A DNA stretch of 64,000 bases. Source: Albula goreensis (taxonomy: Eukaryota; Chordata; Actinopteri; Albuliformes; Albulidae). Positions 1 through 13,033 of the stretch are shown in pieces. Position 1 is the first letter of the stretch. Each line of letters begins with the position of its first letter. The DNA is taken from assembly GCA_022829145.1 (NCBI GenBank), contig CM040750.1:5642255-5706254 (forward strand), in the 5' to 3' direction. The notes under the pieces were generated by a model that ran no database searches, was not told where the DNA came from, and saw only the letters and a program-made list of their open reading frames with translations. Made by a program: the position numbers and the translations under genes.

Positions 1-375
1 GTAAAGCTGCAAAGTAAAAATTGCGAAGAAATCGGCATCAGTCCAAAACGTTTAAAGCAAATGTGAGATAATGTTCACTGAAATTTCAAATGTCACTGAA
101 ATGGGTGTCATGTTTGTTGGGAGGTAAAATGGCTGGACTCCGGTAATTTCCAGGGCTAGAAGTGCCATTCCGGGGGGGTGCGTTTGTGGGGGAGAGACCA
201 GAGGATGGGCAGTGCCGGATGACATGAGAAGTAGGGACGAGTGTTTCACTTATCTGAGTCACCAGCAACTGCAGACATTCCTGCCCCCCCCCCGCCACCA
301 CCACACCCCGCCCCCACGAGGATACGCTTGGGACAGGAGCGTGCCTGTTTTAGGTGGGTGTGTCAGGCAAACAAG

Positions 376-414
376 GGTGTGTGTGAGTGTGTGTGTGTGT
401 AAAAGAGAGAGAGA
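376..414. repeat. (GT)n-(GA)n low-complexity stretch
   Basis: An interrupted GT run passes directly into a short GA run. It is an ordinary microsatellite with no gene attached. Confidence 0.8.
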
Positions 415-1139
415 TATTGTTCGTGAATGGGGGTAGCAGTATTCATTGTATAGAATTAGCCTGACATCAGCATGTGTATCATTTTGATTCGCTACAATCT
501 AAAATACTTGCCCATATCAAAAAGACTGATGTTTTACCGCAACAGTATCTCCACACTGTGGTCCATTTATGTGACAGGCACATGGTATATGTTGAGTTAC
601 ACCATAGAGTTCTGAAGCCCTAATATCCAGTCATTTTCCCTGCGCTGCATTTTCTCAGAGAGAAACCCCAGTTGCCCTCTCAGTTTATGTGCAAGGCAAT
701 ATACGGCAGGCATCTGTATGGAGGATTATTTTGGTACTTCCCTGACCTGCTGCCAGTGGTGATACTGAGAGGGAGCAACTCATACTTGGCAGAGGGCCTG
801 ACTGACATGAGCTGGTGGGTCAGCCATGATCTCTCAGCCGGTCTGAAAGCAGCGAGAACCAGCAGTGAGCTGGTGGATCAGTGGATTAGGCCAACGACTC
901 TTTGGGTGGGGTTCACGTTGGCTGAGATCGCTAACCACTACCTGAAGGCAGTTTTACTCTGCCCGGATCACTGATCCACACCCTGCCGTTTTGGGGTGTT
1001 CTTGCGGTACATGACGTTTTTTTTTTTTTACATGCAAGCATTTTACATGTTCAACATTCAAAGTAACTGCTAGGAAAATACAATGTCAATCCTTTGAGTG
1101 GAAATTGAAGCCGAATAAAAAGATATTTGTCAGAGAAAT

Positions 1140-1245
1140 TAACCTCTTACGACTTTTATGCCACTTGGGACTTGTACCCAACTCTTGGACTTGTGTGTTG
1201 CTCTGGATAGGAGCGTCTGGAAAATGCTTGTAATGTAATGTGATG
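1140..1245 (+). repeat. Fish interspersed repeat tail (SINE/LINE 3' end type)
   Basis: The stretch contains GCTCTGGATAGGAGCGTCTG followed by a TGTAATG-type tail. This resembles the 3' tail shared by several teleost SINE and LINE families as I recall them. A diverged second copy lies at 3,680-3,830. The upstream boundary is a guess, and the family name would need a Repbase or Dfam search. Confidence 0.55.
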
Positions 1246-3261
1246 CATGAAAATAAGAAAAATTCGGACAGGTGGAAATAAAGTGAATTTAATCACCCAG
1301 TTTTATTTGAAAAAAATATCAGAGATTCCTGCAGAAGGCCAGTCCTGCCCAGCTTGGTGGCACACCGGTGACAGTGACTGCATGTCTCTCATCGCTTCAG
1401 TAAATTTACACACAGGGTCACCAGTTCTCCCAGTGACCCGGGCAGGAGCTAAAAATAGCCTGTAAAACGTCTACGCCTCTGTTTGATCTCACTGTTTGCT
1501 AAGTACATTTTGCAGGGAATAACCAGTCTGGAATGGGGCACTGAGGTAGAGGCAAAGGTGAAGTTGGAAGAATAGCTGGTTGAATGACCTGTGTGTCCAG
1601 GCCATCAGTGGATTTGTGCAGACTACAGCACTGGACAGATATATGAGAGTTCATATCAGTCTCAGCTTCCCTCTTGAATTCTGTATGTGTGTGTATATAT
1701 ATATATGTAATTGGCCAGGATGTTGAAGCTGAACATTTTTACACTAATCGCTTTTTATATTAAAGCATTTCACATGTTCAATATTCCAAGTAAATGTGAG
1801 GAAAAATAAAATGTTTACATTTTTTAAATGAGTAGACATAGATGCTGAATATAAAAAATCTGTCCTAGATTAATCTTGTACATTTTTCATTCCCTTGAAT
1901 CTTTTTTCCCGTTTTTGCTTTGCGTGCACCATTTCTGCATATTAACATAAACTGGCCTTGACTTGTTTGACTGTTTTTTTTTTAGTAACAGTTTGCACTA
2001 TCAATTTTGGCGCAATTTTGTGCAAACACACCAGAGAAAGTAGATCATTCATGTTGATGCTCTGAGTAGATGTTCTGGTGAAATTCTTTGAAACATTTGT
2101 AGATGATTTATTTATAGCATTTTCAGGTTTTCCATTTTTGTAAGAAATATACAACCACGGAATTCACTAATAATAAGATCAACAATAATGACACAGCAGA
2201 AAAACATGCAGAAAAAAGAATACTTAAAAAAATAAATCCTTAAAAAGAAAAAAAAATGATATATGATTTGATTTGATATGATATTATTTCACAAGCTCAT
2301 CTGTGAGCTGATATTGTAATGATATGACACTATACAATATTTATACCACATCAGTCAGAGAAAAGGGGACAGATCTGGTATGCATATGATCTGAAATGGG
2401 TTACCAGATTTTATAGAGCCTGGCTGCGGAGCCCTGTGGAGTGTCCTTCATCTTTACCAGCCTCATAATGTTCCTGGGGTGATTCAGCCATCTCACCCGC
2501 AGAGCCAAAATATTAGGTTATTAGGGTACTAATAATTAGGTCCTAATAAGTCTTTGGGGAAAAGGAAACAGAGTAAAGTGACAGACTCCAGTGATGAGCA
2601 TAACATGTTTAGCAAGAGAGGCTATCCTGTCTGAGAAGGCCTCATAAAGTTCATCTAGAAAACAGCCTGAGCTCACAAACTTTCCACAAATGTATTTAAA
2701 TGCGATCGTAGCTTACCCATTCATTGAAAGTTCCTCTTTCAGCTTCCTTGCTCAGGTTAACTAGAGTGACTACTGGCTGAAAAATATAAAATAGGCTGAA
2801 CCTGATATTTGTTATGATACATGTGGATAGAAAAAAATCTTGAACTTCCCATCAATTGAATCAATTACATGATTAGATTCATTTTGTGTCAGCAGGGGGT
2901 TTAATTTGAAAGATGAGCCACTGAAAATGGTAAAATAAATACTGCTGAGCAAAGATTTTTGCAGCATGTCTTTAGTCCTTTTGAATGCTTACAGGTTCTT
3001 GCAGAGATTTTGGTTGAATATTGCATTTCATTTGCAGAGATTAGCTTAAATAACTTAAATCTTTTCTCAGCTGACATCTTTCTGTGACAGGAGGTATATG
3101 GGATGATCACTGCCTTCAGGTAGGAGTCCCTCATCGCAGAAGCAAAAGCACCTGTCATGGCATTTGTAGAGATTAAAGAAATCCATTTCAGTGTCTAAAA
3201 ATGGTCTGATATTTAAGATTCAAAATCTTAAATGATAATTTATTAGCCCTCCAAGCCTGGC

Positions 3262-3430
3262 ATTCCCCAGTAGTTCATCTGGCAGAGCACATGTCATCTA
3301 AGGCCAGGGCCTTACCACAGTGGCCCAGGTTCAAATCCTGCCTGGGCACGCCTTTGCTAGATGTCATCCCCTCTCTCTTTCTCCTGTCTTCCTCTCTTCT
3401 GTAACTTTCAACTAAAGTGGAAAAATCCAC
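3262..3430 (+). repeat. tRNA-derived SINE
   Basis: An A-box-like segment (TAGTTCATCTGGCAGAGCA, near 3,271) and a perfect B box (GGTTCAAATCC, 3,328-3,338) sit about 50 bp apart, as in a tRNA-derived RNA polymerase III promoter. The head is followed by a pyrimidine-rich body (ATGTCATCCCCTCTCTC), as in common teleost SINEs. The cloverleaf is too diverged for a functional tRNA, so I call a SINE rather than a tRNA gene. The 3' boundary is approximate. Confidence 0.7.
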
Positions 3431-3679
3431 CCCCCTCCCACCAAGTGGAGGACTCATCCTCATGAGCTGGAGAGCCCTTCTGCAACAGCTGCAGGATCAG
3501 AGGTAACAAAAGGACCCCAAGATCAAGACAGAAGAAGTAAATTTTGGTGTGGAAGCATTGGGGATATGAGTGACTGAAACATTGAAAATTACAGCATTGC
3601 AATCAGATGTTAGAGATAACTCCATTAATATCGGTTCTTATTGTACATATGTTTTAGCACATACTAAAGCACTTAATGA

Positions 3680-3830
3680 TATCCTCTAGGATGATGTAAT
3701 GACTATCATGGTTGGCTGTGCCACTGACAACCTAGTATCATCTCTGCTTGGTGCACTAACCTATTGTAAGTGCTTTTGAAAGTCGCTCTGGATAAGAGTG
3801 TGTGCAAATACCTACATGTAAATGATACAA
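3680..3830 (+). repeat. Second copy of the fish repeat tail
   Basis: The stretch contains GTCGCTCTGGATAAGAGTG and then ACATGTAAATG, the same kind of tail as at 1,140-1,245. It is probably a truncated SINE or LINE insertion. The 5' boundary is uncertain. Confidence 0.55.
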
Positions 3831-6078
3831 GTTAACCTTTGAGGGTATGCATTGAACGTCTAAAATTGAGTCAATGAATTATCTACCTGTCCCTGATGCC
3901 GGGGTTTAATCTCTTTTCTATGATGATGAAATGTGTGTGGCTTGGTTGCATCATTTTAAGAATCCTGATTATTTAGGTTGCTCTTGCATGCTTGCCTAGA
4001 TTCATCCTCTACTAGGCCAAACAATATTTGGACACAAATTATTTATTGGGGCATAAGATGACAATGATTCAGATGTACAAATAATTCATTTAGTTTACGG
4101 CTTAGAAAAAATAAATGTAAAACTAAAAAACTTTTATTTTGACATTGTCCTCTGAAGCTCTCTGTATGATAGTGATGTGGCGCCCTGGGAATGGAACCCT
4201 CAGTTTTTTGTCTGTGCTCCTCTGGGTGCCTCCTCTCTGAGGGGTGTTGAGAGGGGGATTTTGGGGAAAACCCCCTCATGAATGTCAGCCTCTCGCTACC
4301 CAACCCAAATAAGTGTGGCCCACACCCCCCACAAACCCAACACCACTCGGACTGGATAATTCCAACTGTTGAGAAACTTTCATTAACTGACAAAATAACA
4401 TTGCAAAACACAGAAACAAATGATATGAATGAAGTGAATTGAATTGAATATTTTCATTTTGTTTTTCATCAAATGGGCTCATCTCATCAGTGCCATGCTA
4501 CATCAGCATAAATGGAGAGGTGTGGGGTAAAGACCTATCATTATTAGTTAAATAGCAGTGCCATGGCATAATATTGTACCAAATCTGAGTGCACAGCTGA
4601 AGCACATATATAGCTGACTGAAGCATAAGGACAGTTGAGAAAACTGAGATCATCTTGGTGACCTGCTCTGGTTTGGCAGTGCTCCCGCCAGTAAGATGAT
4701 CGGATGGAAATTCCTAGCCTGTTTCGGTGTTGCCCAACTTTGCCTGTTAGAACTGACGTCATAATAAAGGACAACTTTAAGAAAAGGGAATAAAGCCCGC
4801 CCCCTGCTGGAAACATAATAACGCAAACCTTGGCCGGTTAAATTTCCTCCTTGAAGAGTCTTCCGACTTTGAGCATAACGAGTAAATTCTAACTCGAAAA
4901 TTTATTTGCTGCACTTTGCTTCAGTGAAGATGAAATTACAATTTTAAATGAATATCAACTCACAATATTAATTTAAGGATGGAAGTCATAAATAATTGAA
5001 AAAGGGAATAATGAAGGAAAGAGTGTGATCCGCGATAATTATGTTTTGTGTAATGTAACTATCATGCTTCTTTGTCGGTTTTACGCACACGTAAATGCCA
5101 AGCTCTTCGTCAAACCTGTACATGTATTTTCACGTGATTAACTTTTATTGCATGCTGCGAGGTTGCATGATATGAAAGTTAACAAGTATAATTCATTAAA
5201 TTTAGATATGGACAAATATCTAACAAAATATATAATTCAGTAGCTTTAACTATGTCCTTTCGTGTAGCATCATTCTCAGACTAGTCCCCAGTTCCTGACA
5301 TTAAGTGTGATGCAAATGTTGTGCAAAAACGGTGTGAGACGTAATTTTCTTTTATCACTACGTTTAGGTTGAATAGTTTCCTAATGATGAATAATAAACA
5401 AGTTTGCAATAATTCAGCTGACACTATTATGAGAAACCAGTATAAATGTGTTTCAGTTCATTTACTTCACTGGAATAATTTCAGGTACCTAGAACAACAT
5501 CTCTTCCCCTCTAGTCCTCAGAGTTAAATGCTATGGTTAATGGCAGAGGAACTGAAGATAAAAGAGACTTTGGAATTCCGTACAAACAACCAGAAGACCT
5601 TTCCATCATTTTGATCAATGCACAGCCTATTACGTTTAAAATGTGTGGAAATCTAAATGTAACTTGATACGCAATACACATGATCTGAAGCTTGGTTATC
5701 GCACCTGGGGCTCTCATATGGGGAAATGTGGCTTTGATCCAGCGCTCTGGTCCCCGATGCTGTAATCGTCCTTATACCGGCCTCTAGGGCGCCCTTCACT
5801 CCTTCTACAATTAGCTCTTGGCTCCATATCCAGGGCAGTAAAGAGGATCAGCCCTGATTTCTGCTGTTTCACACCGCACTGCACTCTGTCACCTCTAAAT
5901 GCTTTGCTTTTTCTGGCATCTTTTACCGTCTGCTCTCTGCGCAAACCAAGTTCTTCTGGTTCTTGAGTTTGATGTCCTTGTACTGGTTGATTGTGTGTTC
6001 AAACGATAACAAGCTGTACAGCAGTAACCCCTGTGTCTGGACAGTTATGTTCTTATGCAGTAACTATTATTATTATTA

Positions 6079-6400
6079 GGGGTCCAAGCAGCGAAGCTGC
6101 TGGAACCCTATTGTATTTGTTCCAATTTTTAGGGGTCTGATTTTTTTATTATTTTTTTTCTGCCCTAAAAGTGTTTGCACAGCCAAAACTATAGAAGCTA
6201 CAGCTACCAAACCTGGTGGATAGGTTTCTATATCCACCCACTACTCAGGTTATAAGAATTAGCCCGGTTGGCCTGATGGTGGCGCTATAGAGAGCCACAA
6301 TGCGTTTCGGCCTGTAACTCTTGAACCGTTTGGGCTAGAATCAAATTCTTTTTTTCTCTGATTCCCTGGCTCACGCTGAACAAAAAAGCCTCTTGGACCA
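6079..6400 (+). repeat. Left end of Helentron-like fish repeat
   Basis: The terminal segment folds as an imperfect hairpin around AGCAGC-GAA-GCTGCT (6,087-6,101), with partly complementary GGGTCCA and GGAACCC arms outside it. It is followed by a T-rich stretch and a body with the phrase TGGTGGCGCTATAGAG that recurs in this repeat class. The end of recognisable repeat sequence near 6,400 is approximate. Confidence 0.65.
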
Positions 6401-8574
6401 AATTGATGCGTCATGATGGATTTTCTGCCATTTGAATTTTATGAAAAAGTTTAAAAATTTTTCACAGGCCACAAATTTTGTCCAATCTTTAGACCAAGCC
6501 TCACAAAAGTTATCGGATGTATTTTTGATTGTCACAACCATTTGTCTATTACATCCAATTGAAACTGGCGGCAAAGCCACCAAACAGGAAGCGAGGTCAT
6601 ATCTCCTAAATGCAATGTCCAATCATCACCAAAACTTGGGAGGACTCATCTTTCCGTGGAAAAATACTGCCATCACTCAAAATGGAGGTCATGCTAGTCA
6701 AGCTTTCCTGGCCAGGCTGTTACGCAAAGCTCATCAACTGTGATACAAGCCATGGACTATACGAGGCAGCTAGCCTACACAACAACTTTCACACTCCCAG
6801 TTCAGCTCACTCCAAGGACCAGATGCAAACTCATGCGACAAAATTATCGACCTTTACAATTTATGGAATTATACCACTTTTAAAAGTGCTTTTGTTTTGT
6901 GTGTTGTTAGCTACTGTTGTTGAAATAACGATTAAATTTTTAAACAACTATCCAGTCCCCATTTGATTAAAGTTCACTCTCATTGTCTGTTTGTACAGCA
7001 GTTTATACCAATACAGAGTTTACTACTTTTTCCCCTTTGTATTATTGCAGCAAATAACACTGCGGTACTATGTGTTACATGTCACCATGTGCAAGGTTCT
7101 GTGCATCATAGTCGTTTTGGGAAAGGGCTGATGGGAGATGGAGTTCATGTCTTGTGAAACGCACTTCAAACTCTCCTCTTAATTTGCTTCTGTGAAGTGT
7201 TGTGTGATATTTTGCCTCATGAATGCACCACAAATGTTTCTGAGGCACAGAATTGCTGGAGGAAAGGAAATAAAATTTCACAGCTGTGTTATACGCCACC
7301 TACTGGGATGTTTAAAGTAATGCATCCTCAGATGGCAAATGACCGTGGAAGAGCCAGTGAGCTGCCAAAATTGGGACCCTACTGTCTTAATCCCTTCAAC
7401 ATCCTGTCAGATGACCAATCAAATCATGAGATCTCCACATGCTCTCCACAGCCTATGGGGCCTGCAGAACCACAATTACTAAAACTGTTGGTTGTTGTGT
7501 TTTGCATGTGTTTCCCCTGTGGATGACAGTGGTATTGTTGAATACATCTCTGTGCTTTCCTAAGATCAGGTCCTCAACGGTAGAAATACTATATGATAAA
7601 TTAAAAAATGACATTCTCAAGATGTCAATGGTCAGACATCTTGCCTTCCGGCTTTTGAAACACCTCACTCAAACATACTTGACCAAAAAACAATATCGCA
7701 GTAGTGTGTAAGCCATCTACTTTTGTCCAAAGTCCATTACCACATTATGCCGTCACAAAAAACTCCTGGTCATACTGCACATTCACACATGCACAGACAT
7801 ACACACACTCTTGTTTACATGCAAGTTACATGTTTTAAATGCAAGCATCTAAATACATCTATGATGATTGGAAAAGCATTCATATGCTAGCAGTTTTCCT
7901 ATGTATTAATCAAAAGTGACACTGCCATGGATTTCTGCATAAAAAGTAGCAGAAACTAAACGTGTCGCCACACCAAATATGTCCCCACTGGAGATGCACA
8001 AGGATCACTGGGTTTGACTCCATCAGACCTCTCTCACTAACTTAAGATGTGAAACACTGTGCGGCTGATGTTCAAGGCATTGATGGTTTTTGGTCTTTAA
8101 CTGCAGTTCTTTGGAGAACAGTAGCATAAATGACTTTGTTAGCTCTAGCAGCTAGCTCTAACAAATAAATATTTCTACACATTATTCAATGTTATGTTTT
8201 GTTCTTTGTTTGAAGCTGTAGCTGGTAAGATATACCCAGCAGTTGATTCAACCAGGATTGGGACTGAATAGAACTCTCCAATCAATAAAAAAAGGTGCTA
8301 AAAGGAATATTTTCCTGGGGGTCTGAAAGGGTCAGTGGTATAAAAGAAAATACAAGGTAACCACTTTTAACAAGCAGGAGCGGCTAATCACAAAATTCTA
8401 ATTTTAAATTCCTAGCTTTAATATCACGTTCCTCAGAATCCATGGGAGTACCCTCAAAATTGGGCCAAAATTACATTTAAAGCCATTTTGAATACTGATT
8501 ACTTCATGATTGATACACATAAATCCATAAAAGATTCCTCATTTGTGAAGCCAAAATCAAGAAACTTAACAGCA
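6401..8574. other. Non-coding stretch between repeat end and gypsy element
   Basis: Short unremarkable ORFs occur on both strands (for example 6,432-6,743 and 7,197-7,526 plus), with no domain, no splice context and no repeats that I recognise. It could be the inner part of the Helentron-like repeat or old intergenic DNA. Confidence 0.5.
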
Positions 8575-8579
8575 GGCTA

Positions 8580-8703
8580 TGTAATGACTTGTATTCAGGC
8601 AGAATGCAGTTTCAAAGAGCGTGTTTATTTTACTTGTTTTGTGGTTATCATTTACAGCAGTGTCTATAGTATCAAAAACGTCACAGCACTGTGTATCAGT
8701 ACA
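8580..8703 (-). repeat. 3' LTR of the gypsy element (124 bp)
   Basis: This is the direct-repeat partner of the LTR at 13,052-13,190, with an internal deletion of about 15 bp near its minus-strand 5' part. The outer flank is the GGCTA target duplication. Confidence 0.9.
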
Positions 8704-8722
8704 TCTCCCCCTTTTTTTTAAC
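8704..8722 (-). promoter_or_regulatory. Polypurine tract
   Basis: Immediately before the 3' LTR the minus strand is a run of A followed by GGGGGAGA. This is the plus-strand priming site expected for an LTR retrotransposon. Confidence 0.8.
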
Positions 8723-9157
8723 AAATCAAAATGAGCCTTTCATATCAATATTTCACTATAACACACGTGCATTCAGACTTATTCATAACTCAGTAATCAG
8801 TAATATTGTACTCCAGGTATAACCAAGTAGCAGTAAATTAATAACAAAATAAAATTATCCCCAGCACTTACTGCATAGTGAGGGTCATAGCATTTTATCA
8901 CCATCCTGTATGATACTATGTACCAATACATTATGGCCCTTGTTTTGTGAACATAACCATAAACCACAATACCAGTAATAAACTTCAGTTTGCCACATTT
9001 CCAGTAATTAACTATTTACAGTAGACAAGCATTTCCATTGTGTGAAGCATTTCCATTTTCAATTCACTTTTCACATTTCCTTTTTTTCACAAACAAAACA
9101 CTTAACATTCTTCAATTAATCTTCTTGGTTTGATGACTTGTCTACGTGGCCATTCTC

Positions 9158-10390
9158 TCACAGTCTGTGGGGAAGGAGGTTTGTCTGCCTCCTGTCCAGT
9201 GTGTTGGCACTAGATTGCCAAAGTTCAGCTGAGGAGCTGGGTGAACTTTGTGCTGCGCTGTTTTGCGCTGACAGTCCATCAGTGACACTGAACTCTGGTC
9301 CATCATGACCAGTGTGTGGCACTTTCAGTAGGTGACTGTGATTCCTTCGCAGAGTGTTGCCGTATTCAGTAAGGACCTCGTAGGACCGAGGTATGATTTC
9401 TTTGATTACCCTTGCAACAGGCCCCCAATGTCCATCACATCTAACTCGTACCACGTCGTCCTCTGCCACAGACTGGACCACTGTAGGTTTTCAGTCTGTT
9501 TTGGTTAGTTGGAGGTTCTTTCAAGTGTTGCGCTGGTTTCAGCTGTCTGTTCATAAGAAGTTCCGCCGGAGACTTTCCACACTCAAGTGGAGCAGCTCTG
9601 TAGTTAAGCATAACCAGGTGAGGGTCACCTCCAGTCTCGGCAGCTTTCTTTAACAGTTGTTTTACGATTTGCACACCCTTCTCGGCCATCCCATTTGACC
9701 GAGGAAAGTGTGGGCTCGATGTCACATGTTCAAAACAGTAAGACTCCGCAAAGTTCTTGTACTCCTGGCTACTAAATTGAGGCCCATTGTCACTCACAAC
9801 AGTCATTGGAATTCCATGCCTTGAGAATATGGCTTTGGTGTGTTTTATCACTTGCTTTGCTGATGTTTCGGGAAGCAAAGAATATTCTGGAAAGCTTGAC
9901 TGATAGTCAATGATGACAAGGTAGTCTTTCCCAGCCAACTGAAACAAGTCTGTGCCCACTTTTCTCCATGGCTCCACGGGCTTGCTGTGAGCCATGAGGG
10001 GCTCCTTTTGTAGTTGGTACCTGTGGCGCTGGCATGTGTCACAGCGCTGCACAAGTTGCTCAATGTCTCTGTTCATGTGTGGCCAAAACATCAGAGCTCT
10101 GGCTTGTCGCTTGCATTTTTCAATGCCTAAATGTCCTTCATGTGCGAGTTTTGCCATCTGTGATCGCATTGAAGTGGGTATGACAATTCTATTGCCTTTC
10201 ATTAAAACCCCATTAACCTCAGTTAGTTCCTCCCTGAAGTTCAGGTACGGGTGTGGTAGCATTTGTAAACCCAGTTGGCGTATTCTCTCTCTAACAACCT
10301 GCAGTTTGAGATCATTTGCTGTTTCCTCTGCAATCTGTCTCCATTTCTCCTCAGACACAGGCATGTTTTTTTGTACACAGTCAATGTGAA
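9158..10390 (-). pseudogene. Integrase region, frameshifted near its C-terminus
   Basis: In the long minus-strand frame (9,441-11,177) the integrase follows RNase H. There is an HHCC zinc-binding segment (HEGHLGIEKC to CDTCQRHR, about 10,030-10,150). The catalytic core has Asp in DYLVIIDYQ, Asp in VVSDNGPQF (near 9,785) and Glu in SNGMAEKGV (near 9,690), so the D,D,E triad appears intact. The frame is lost near 9,480-9,500, and a GPY/F-like C-terminal segment continues in another frame (9,158-9,481). Confidence 0.87.
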
Positions 10391-10399
10391 TTTGTACAT

Positions 10400-12022
10400 C
10401 TTGAGCTGTACTGCTCGGGCTGGTGTTGCTCAAGTACGCTCTACTGAGAGCGTCAGCCATTACCAGATGCTTTCCTGGTGTGAACTCAAATGTCAGACTG
10501 TACTTTTGGAGGCGGAGCATAAGCCTTTGAATACGGGGTGGTGTGTCACCAAGCGCTTTTTTTGAGATTGTGATCAAAGGTTTGTGATCAGTTTCGATCA
10601 CGACCTCTCGCCCATAAATGTATTCGTGAAACCTTTCACACCCAAATACTACTCCTAATGTCTCCTTCTCTATTTGAGCATAGTTACGCTCCGCTGCATT
10701 GATTGACCTGGATGCGTAAGCTACGGGGAACCATGTTCCATCATGTTCCTGGAGCAAAACTGCCCCTAATCCGTCTTTAGAAGCATCAGTGGACACTTTC
10801 ATTGGGAGCACTGGGTCAAAGAATTTCAAGACTGGATCCTGAACAAGACAGGTTTTTAACTTTTCCCATTCAGCCTTGTGCTCATGCTTCCATTGCCAAT
10901 CATTTTTATCTTCCAGCAAGCTGCGCACTGCTTTTGTGTTTGCCGTTAGGTTTGGGATAAATCTCCCAACATAGTTAACTAAGCCTAGTGCACGTTGTAG
11001 CTCAGTTTTGTCTTTTGGCGTTGGCATTTCTTTTATTGCTCTTATTTTTTCTGGGTCTGCGTGAATCCCTGCTGCAGACAGCTTGTCACCCAGGTAAGTA
11101 ATTTGACGCACCCCAAACTGACACTTTTGTTCATTCAGTTTTAACCCTGACTCTTGCTTTTCTGAGCCTCTCGTCATGCTCAGACTTTGAATTTCTCCAA
11201 ATGATAATATCTTCTAAAACACACCCACTCCTTCCATGCCATCGAACAGCTGTGAGATTGTCCTGTGGAAAATCTCAGGAGCGGAGGCTATGCCGAAGGG
11301 CATGCGCAGGAAACAGTGTCTGCCAAAAGGTGTATTGAATGTACACAACTTAGCGCTCTCCTCATCAAGCTCAATCTGGTAGAAGCCTGAGGATGCATCA
11401 AGTTTCGAGAAAAACTGTGCACCTGCCATTGCACTTGTAATGTCAGACTTTGTTGGTAGGTTAAAATGCTCACGCTTTATCCACTGATTCAGATCCTTTG
11501 GATCTAAGCACAATCTTAAAGCACCATTTTTCTTTTCCACGATTATAAGGGAATTAACCCATTCTGTAGGTTCTTCTACTTTTCTAATTACGCCTTTTGC
11601 TATTAGAGAAATTAGCTCTTTTCGCAGCCTCTCCCTCAGTGCTACTGGGACCCTTCTTTTCCTGTATGTATGACAGGCTCAGCACCCTCTTTCAGTTGTA
11701 TTTTGTATTTAATTGGTAAACAACCAATCCCATGAAAGATATTTTTGTAGTCTCTCACTATCTCTGCAGTAGAGTTTTTATTTAAGTGCTCCTCTACACT
11801 TCCTCTGTGGGCCATGTGAGTGCCATCTATGACGTGGACCCTTTTAATAAGCCCAAGCTTTTCGCTTGCCTTTAGACCCAACAACGGCTGCCTGTCCTCC
11901 TCTACCAGGACAAACAATGCACTAAAAGAATTTCCTTTTCTAGACAAGGTAGCCCTAAACACACCCTTTGATGGAATAGGCTCATTGTTATAGGCTCTTA
12001 AGTTCATTTTCTTAGGTTTCAC
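10400..12022 (-). pseudogene. Reverse transcriptase and RNase H region, frameshifted
   Basis: Frame 11,214-11,540 holds the RT fingers and palm, with RLCLDPKDLN, FSKLDASSGFYQIELDEES and FLRMPFGIASAPEIF. The frame ends exactly where the catalytic YXDD box should be, about 11,200-11,215, and the box is disrupted by a frame change. A second shift follows near 11,150. The next frame (9,441-11,177) carries the RT thumb and RNase H, including VSTDASKDGLGAVL and IETDHKPL. The enzyme cannot be made in one piece from this copy. Confidence 0.88.
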
Positions 12023-12047
12023 ATTGGGCTTGATTTGTAATTTTTTA

Positions 12048-12264
12048 TTATTTCATAGGTAGGATATTTACACTTGCCCCTGTGTCTATTTTCATTGGCA
12101 CTGTAACATTATCCACTGTGATGTTGGCAATCCATTCATCTTCAGTGCTATCCTCACCCACTAATGTGACTGTTCCTACATACAGTGCATCATCATCACG
12201 GTCACTTGTTGCCCCCTTTTCCTGTTCCACGACATGCACTTTGTTTTTAGTGAAACACATTCTA
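12048..12264 (-). pseudogene. Retroviral-type aspartic protease segment
   Basis: The minus-strand frame continues from the zinc knuckle into a segment ending with the active-site signature IDTGASVNILP, the DTGA motif of retrotransposon proteases. It stops shortly after, near 12,048, where the next frame takes over (11,642-12,022). That frame carries the protease C-terminal part and the linker to reverse transcriptase, so the reading frame is interrupted in or just after the protease. Confidence 0.8.
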
Positions 12265-12269
12265 GCATA

Positions 12270-12960
12270 ATGATTCTTACCAAAGCATTTGTGGCATTCC
12301 TTACCATATGCTGGGCATTTGTTTGGAGCATGCTGGCTACCACACCGTTCACAATCATTGCTATTCTGTGATACTTCTTTGATTGCTTAAGATCATGTAT
12401 ATTTGCCTTGTTTTCTGTGATTGCCATTTATCAGTTTTTTTCTTGTGCTTTTGCACTGCATCTACAGAATTCATCGTTTCAGTCATTGTCAAGACTTGAG
12501 CTGTAACTTCGTACTTTCCGATGCTTGGCAAATCTGCACTGCCTTTTCCAAAGTAAGGTTCATTTCTTTTAATAAAAGCAGCCTTACTTGCTTGTCCTGC
12601 ACTCCTACGACGATTTGGTCACGTATCTTGGAATTGCAGTGTGCCAAAGTTACAGGACTGGCTCTTGAGATGTAGGTCTGTCACATAACTTTCCATAGAC
12701 TCTCCGTCTTTTTGCATTCTGCTTCGAAACACATACCGTTCATATGTTTCATTCTTCCTCGGCGTGCAATAGTCTTCAAATTTCTGCAGAACCACCGAAA
12801 AAACGTCTGTCTCTGCCTCTGTAAACGTGAACGTGTTGTACACATCCAACGCGGGCCTGCCGGCTACAGTTAGCAATCTTGCGACGGTCATCATCTGTGT
12901 CGTCAAACCCTACAGCCAGCAAATAAAATTCAAAACTCTGCCTGAAAGTCTTCCAATTTT
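12270..12960 (-). pseudogene. gag remnant: capsid segment and CCHC zinc knuckle
   Basis: The minus-strand frame 12,619-12,906 has a capsid-like segment, including FEDYCTPRKNETYERYVF, typical of gypsy-type Gag. Further downstream, about 12,265-12,350, a different frame encodes a perfect CX2CX4HX4C nucleocapsid knuckle (CHKCFGKNHYARMC) preceded by a second CX2C pair. The two parts are not in one uninterrupted frame, and the N-terminal part is also shifted near 12,890, so Gag is broken at more than one place. The product would coat the retrotransposon RNA. Confidence 0.8.
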
Positions 12961-13033
12961 AGTGGACATTGCCTGTTAACTTTAATTCGTCAGGCGGATG
13001 TATATTATTCATTTTCGTACCTTTTGTACTTCG

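Larger units (their letters stand above)
1..6077. other. Intergenic region, no supported gene
   Basis: I find no exon chain or conserved protein here on either strand. Open frames are short and have no recognisable motif. The longest (672-974 plus, 4043-4411 minus) show no domain, no repeat of known type and no flanking splice signals that would make them exons. What can be supported is a set of interspersed repeats, listed separately: a tRNA-like SINE near 3.3 kb, two copies of a fish repeat tail near 1.2 and 3.8 kb, and a GT/GA low-complexity stretch near 0.4 kb. Confidence 0.6.

Noticed and set aside
672-974. 100-codon ORF that might be a small gene
   Set aside because: No recognisable domain, homologous repeat, splice signals or promoter context.
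3266-3345. tRNA gene
   Set aside because: A and B boxes are present but the cloverleaf stems do not pair well and a SINE body follows. It is a tRNA-derived SINE.
9393-10565. Plus-strand ORFs across the gypsy element
   Set aside because: They are antisense shadows of the minus-strand pol frames.
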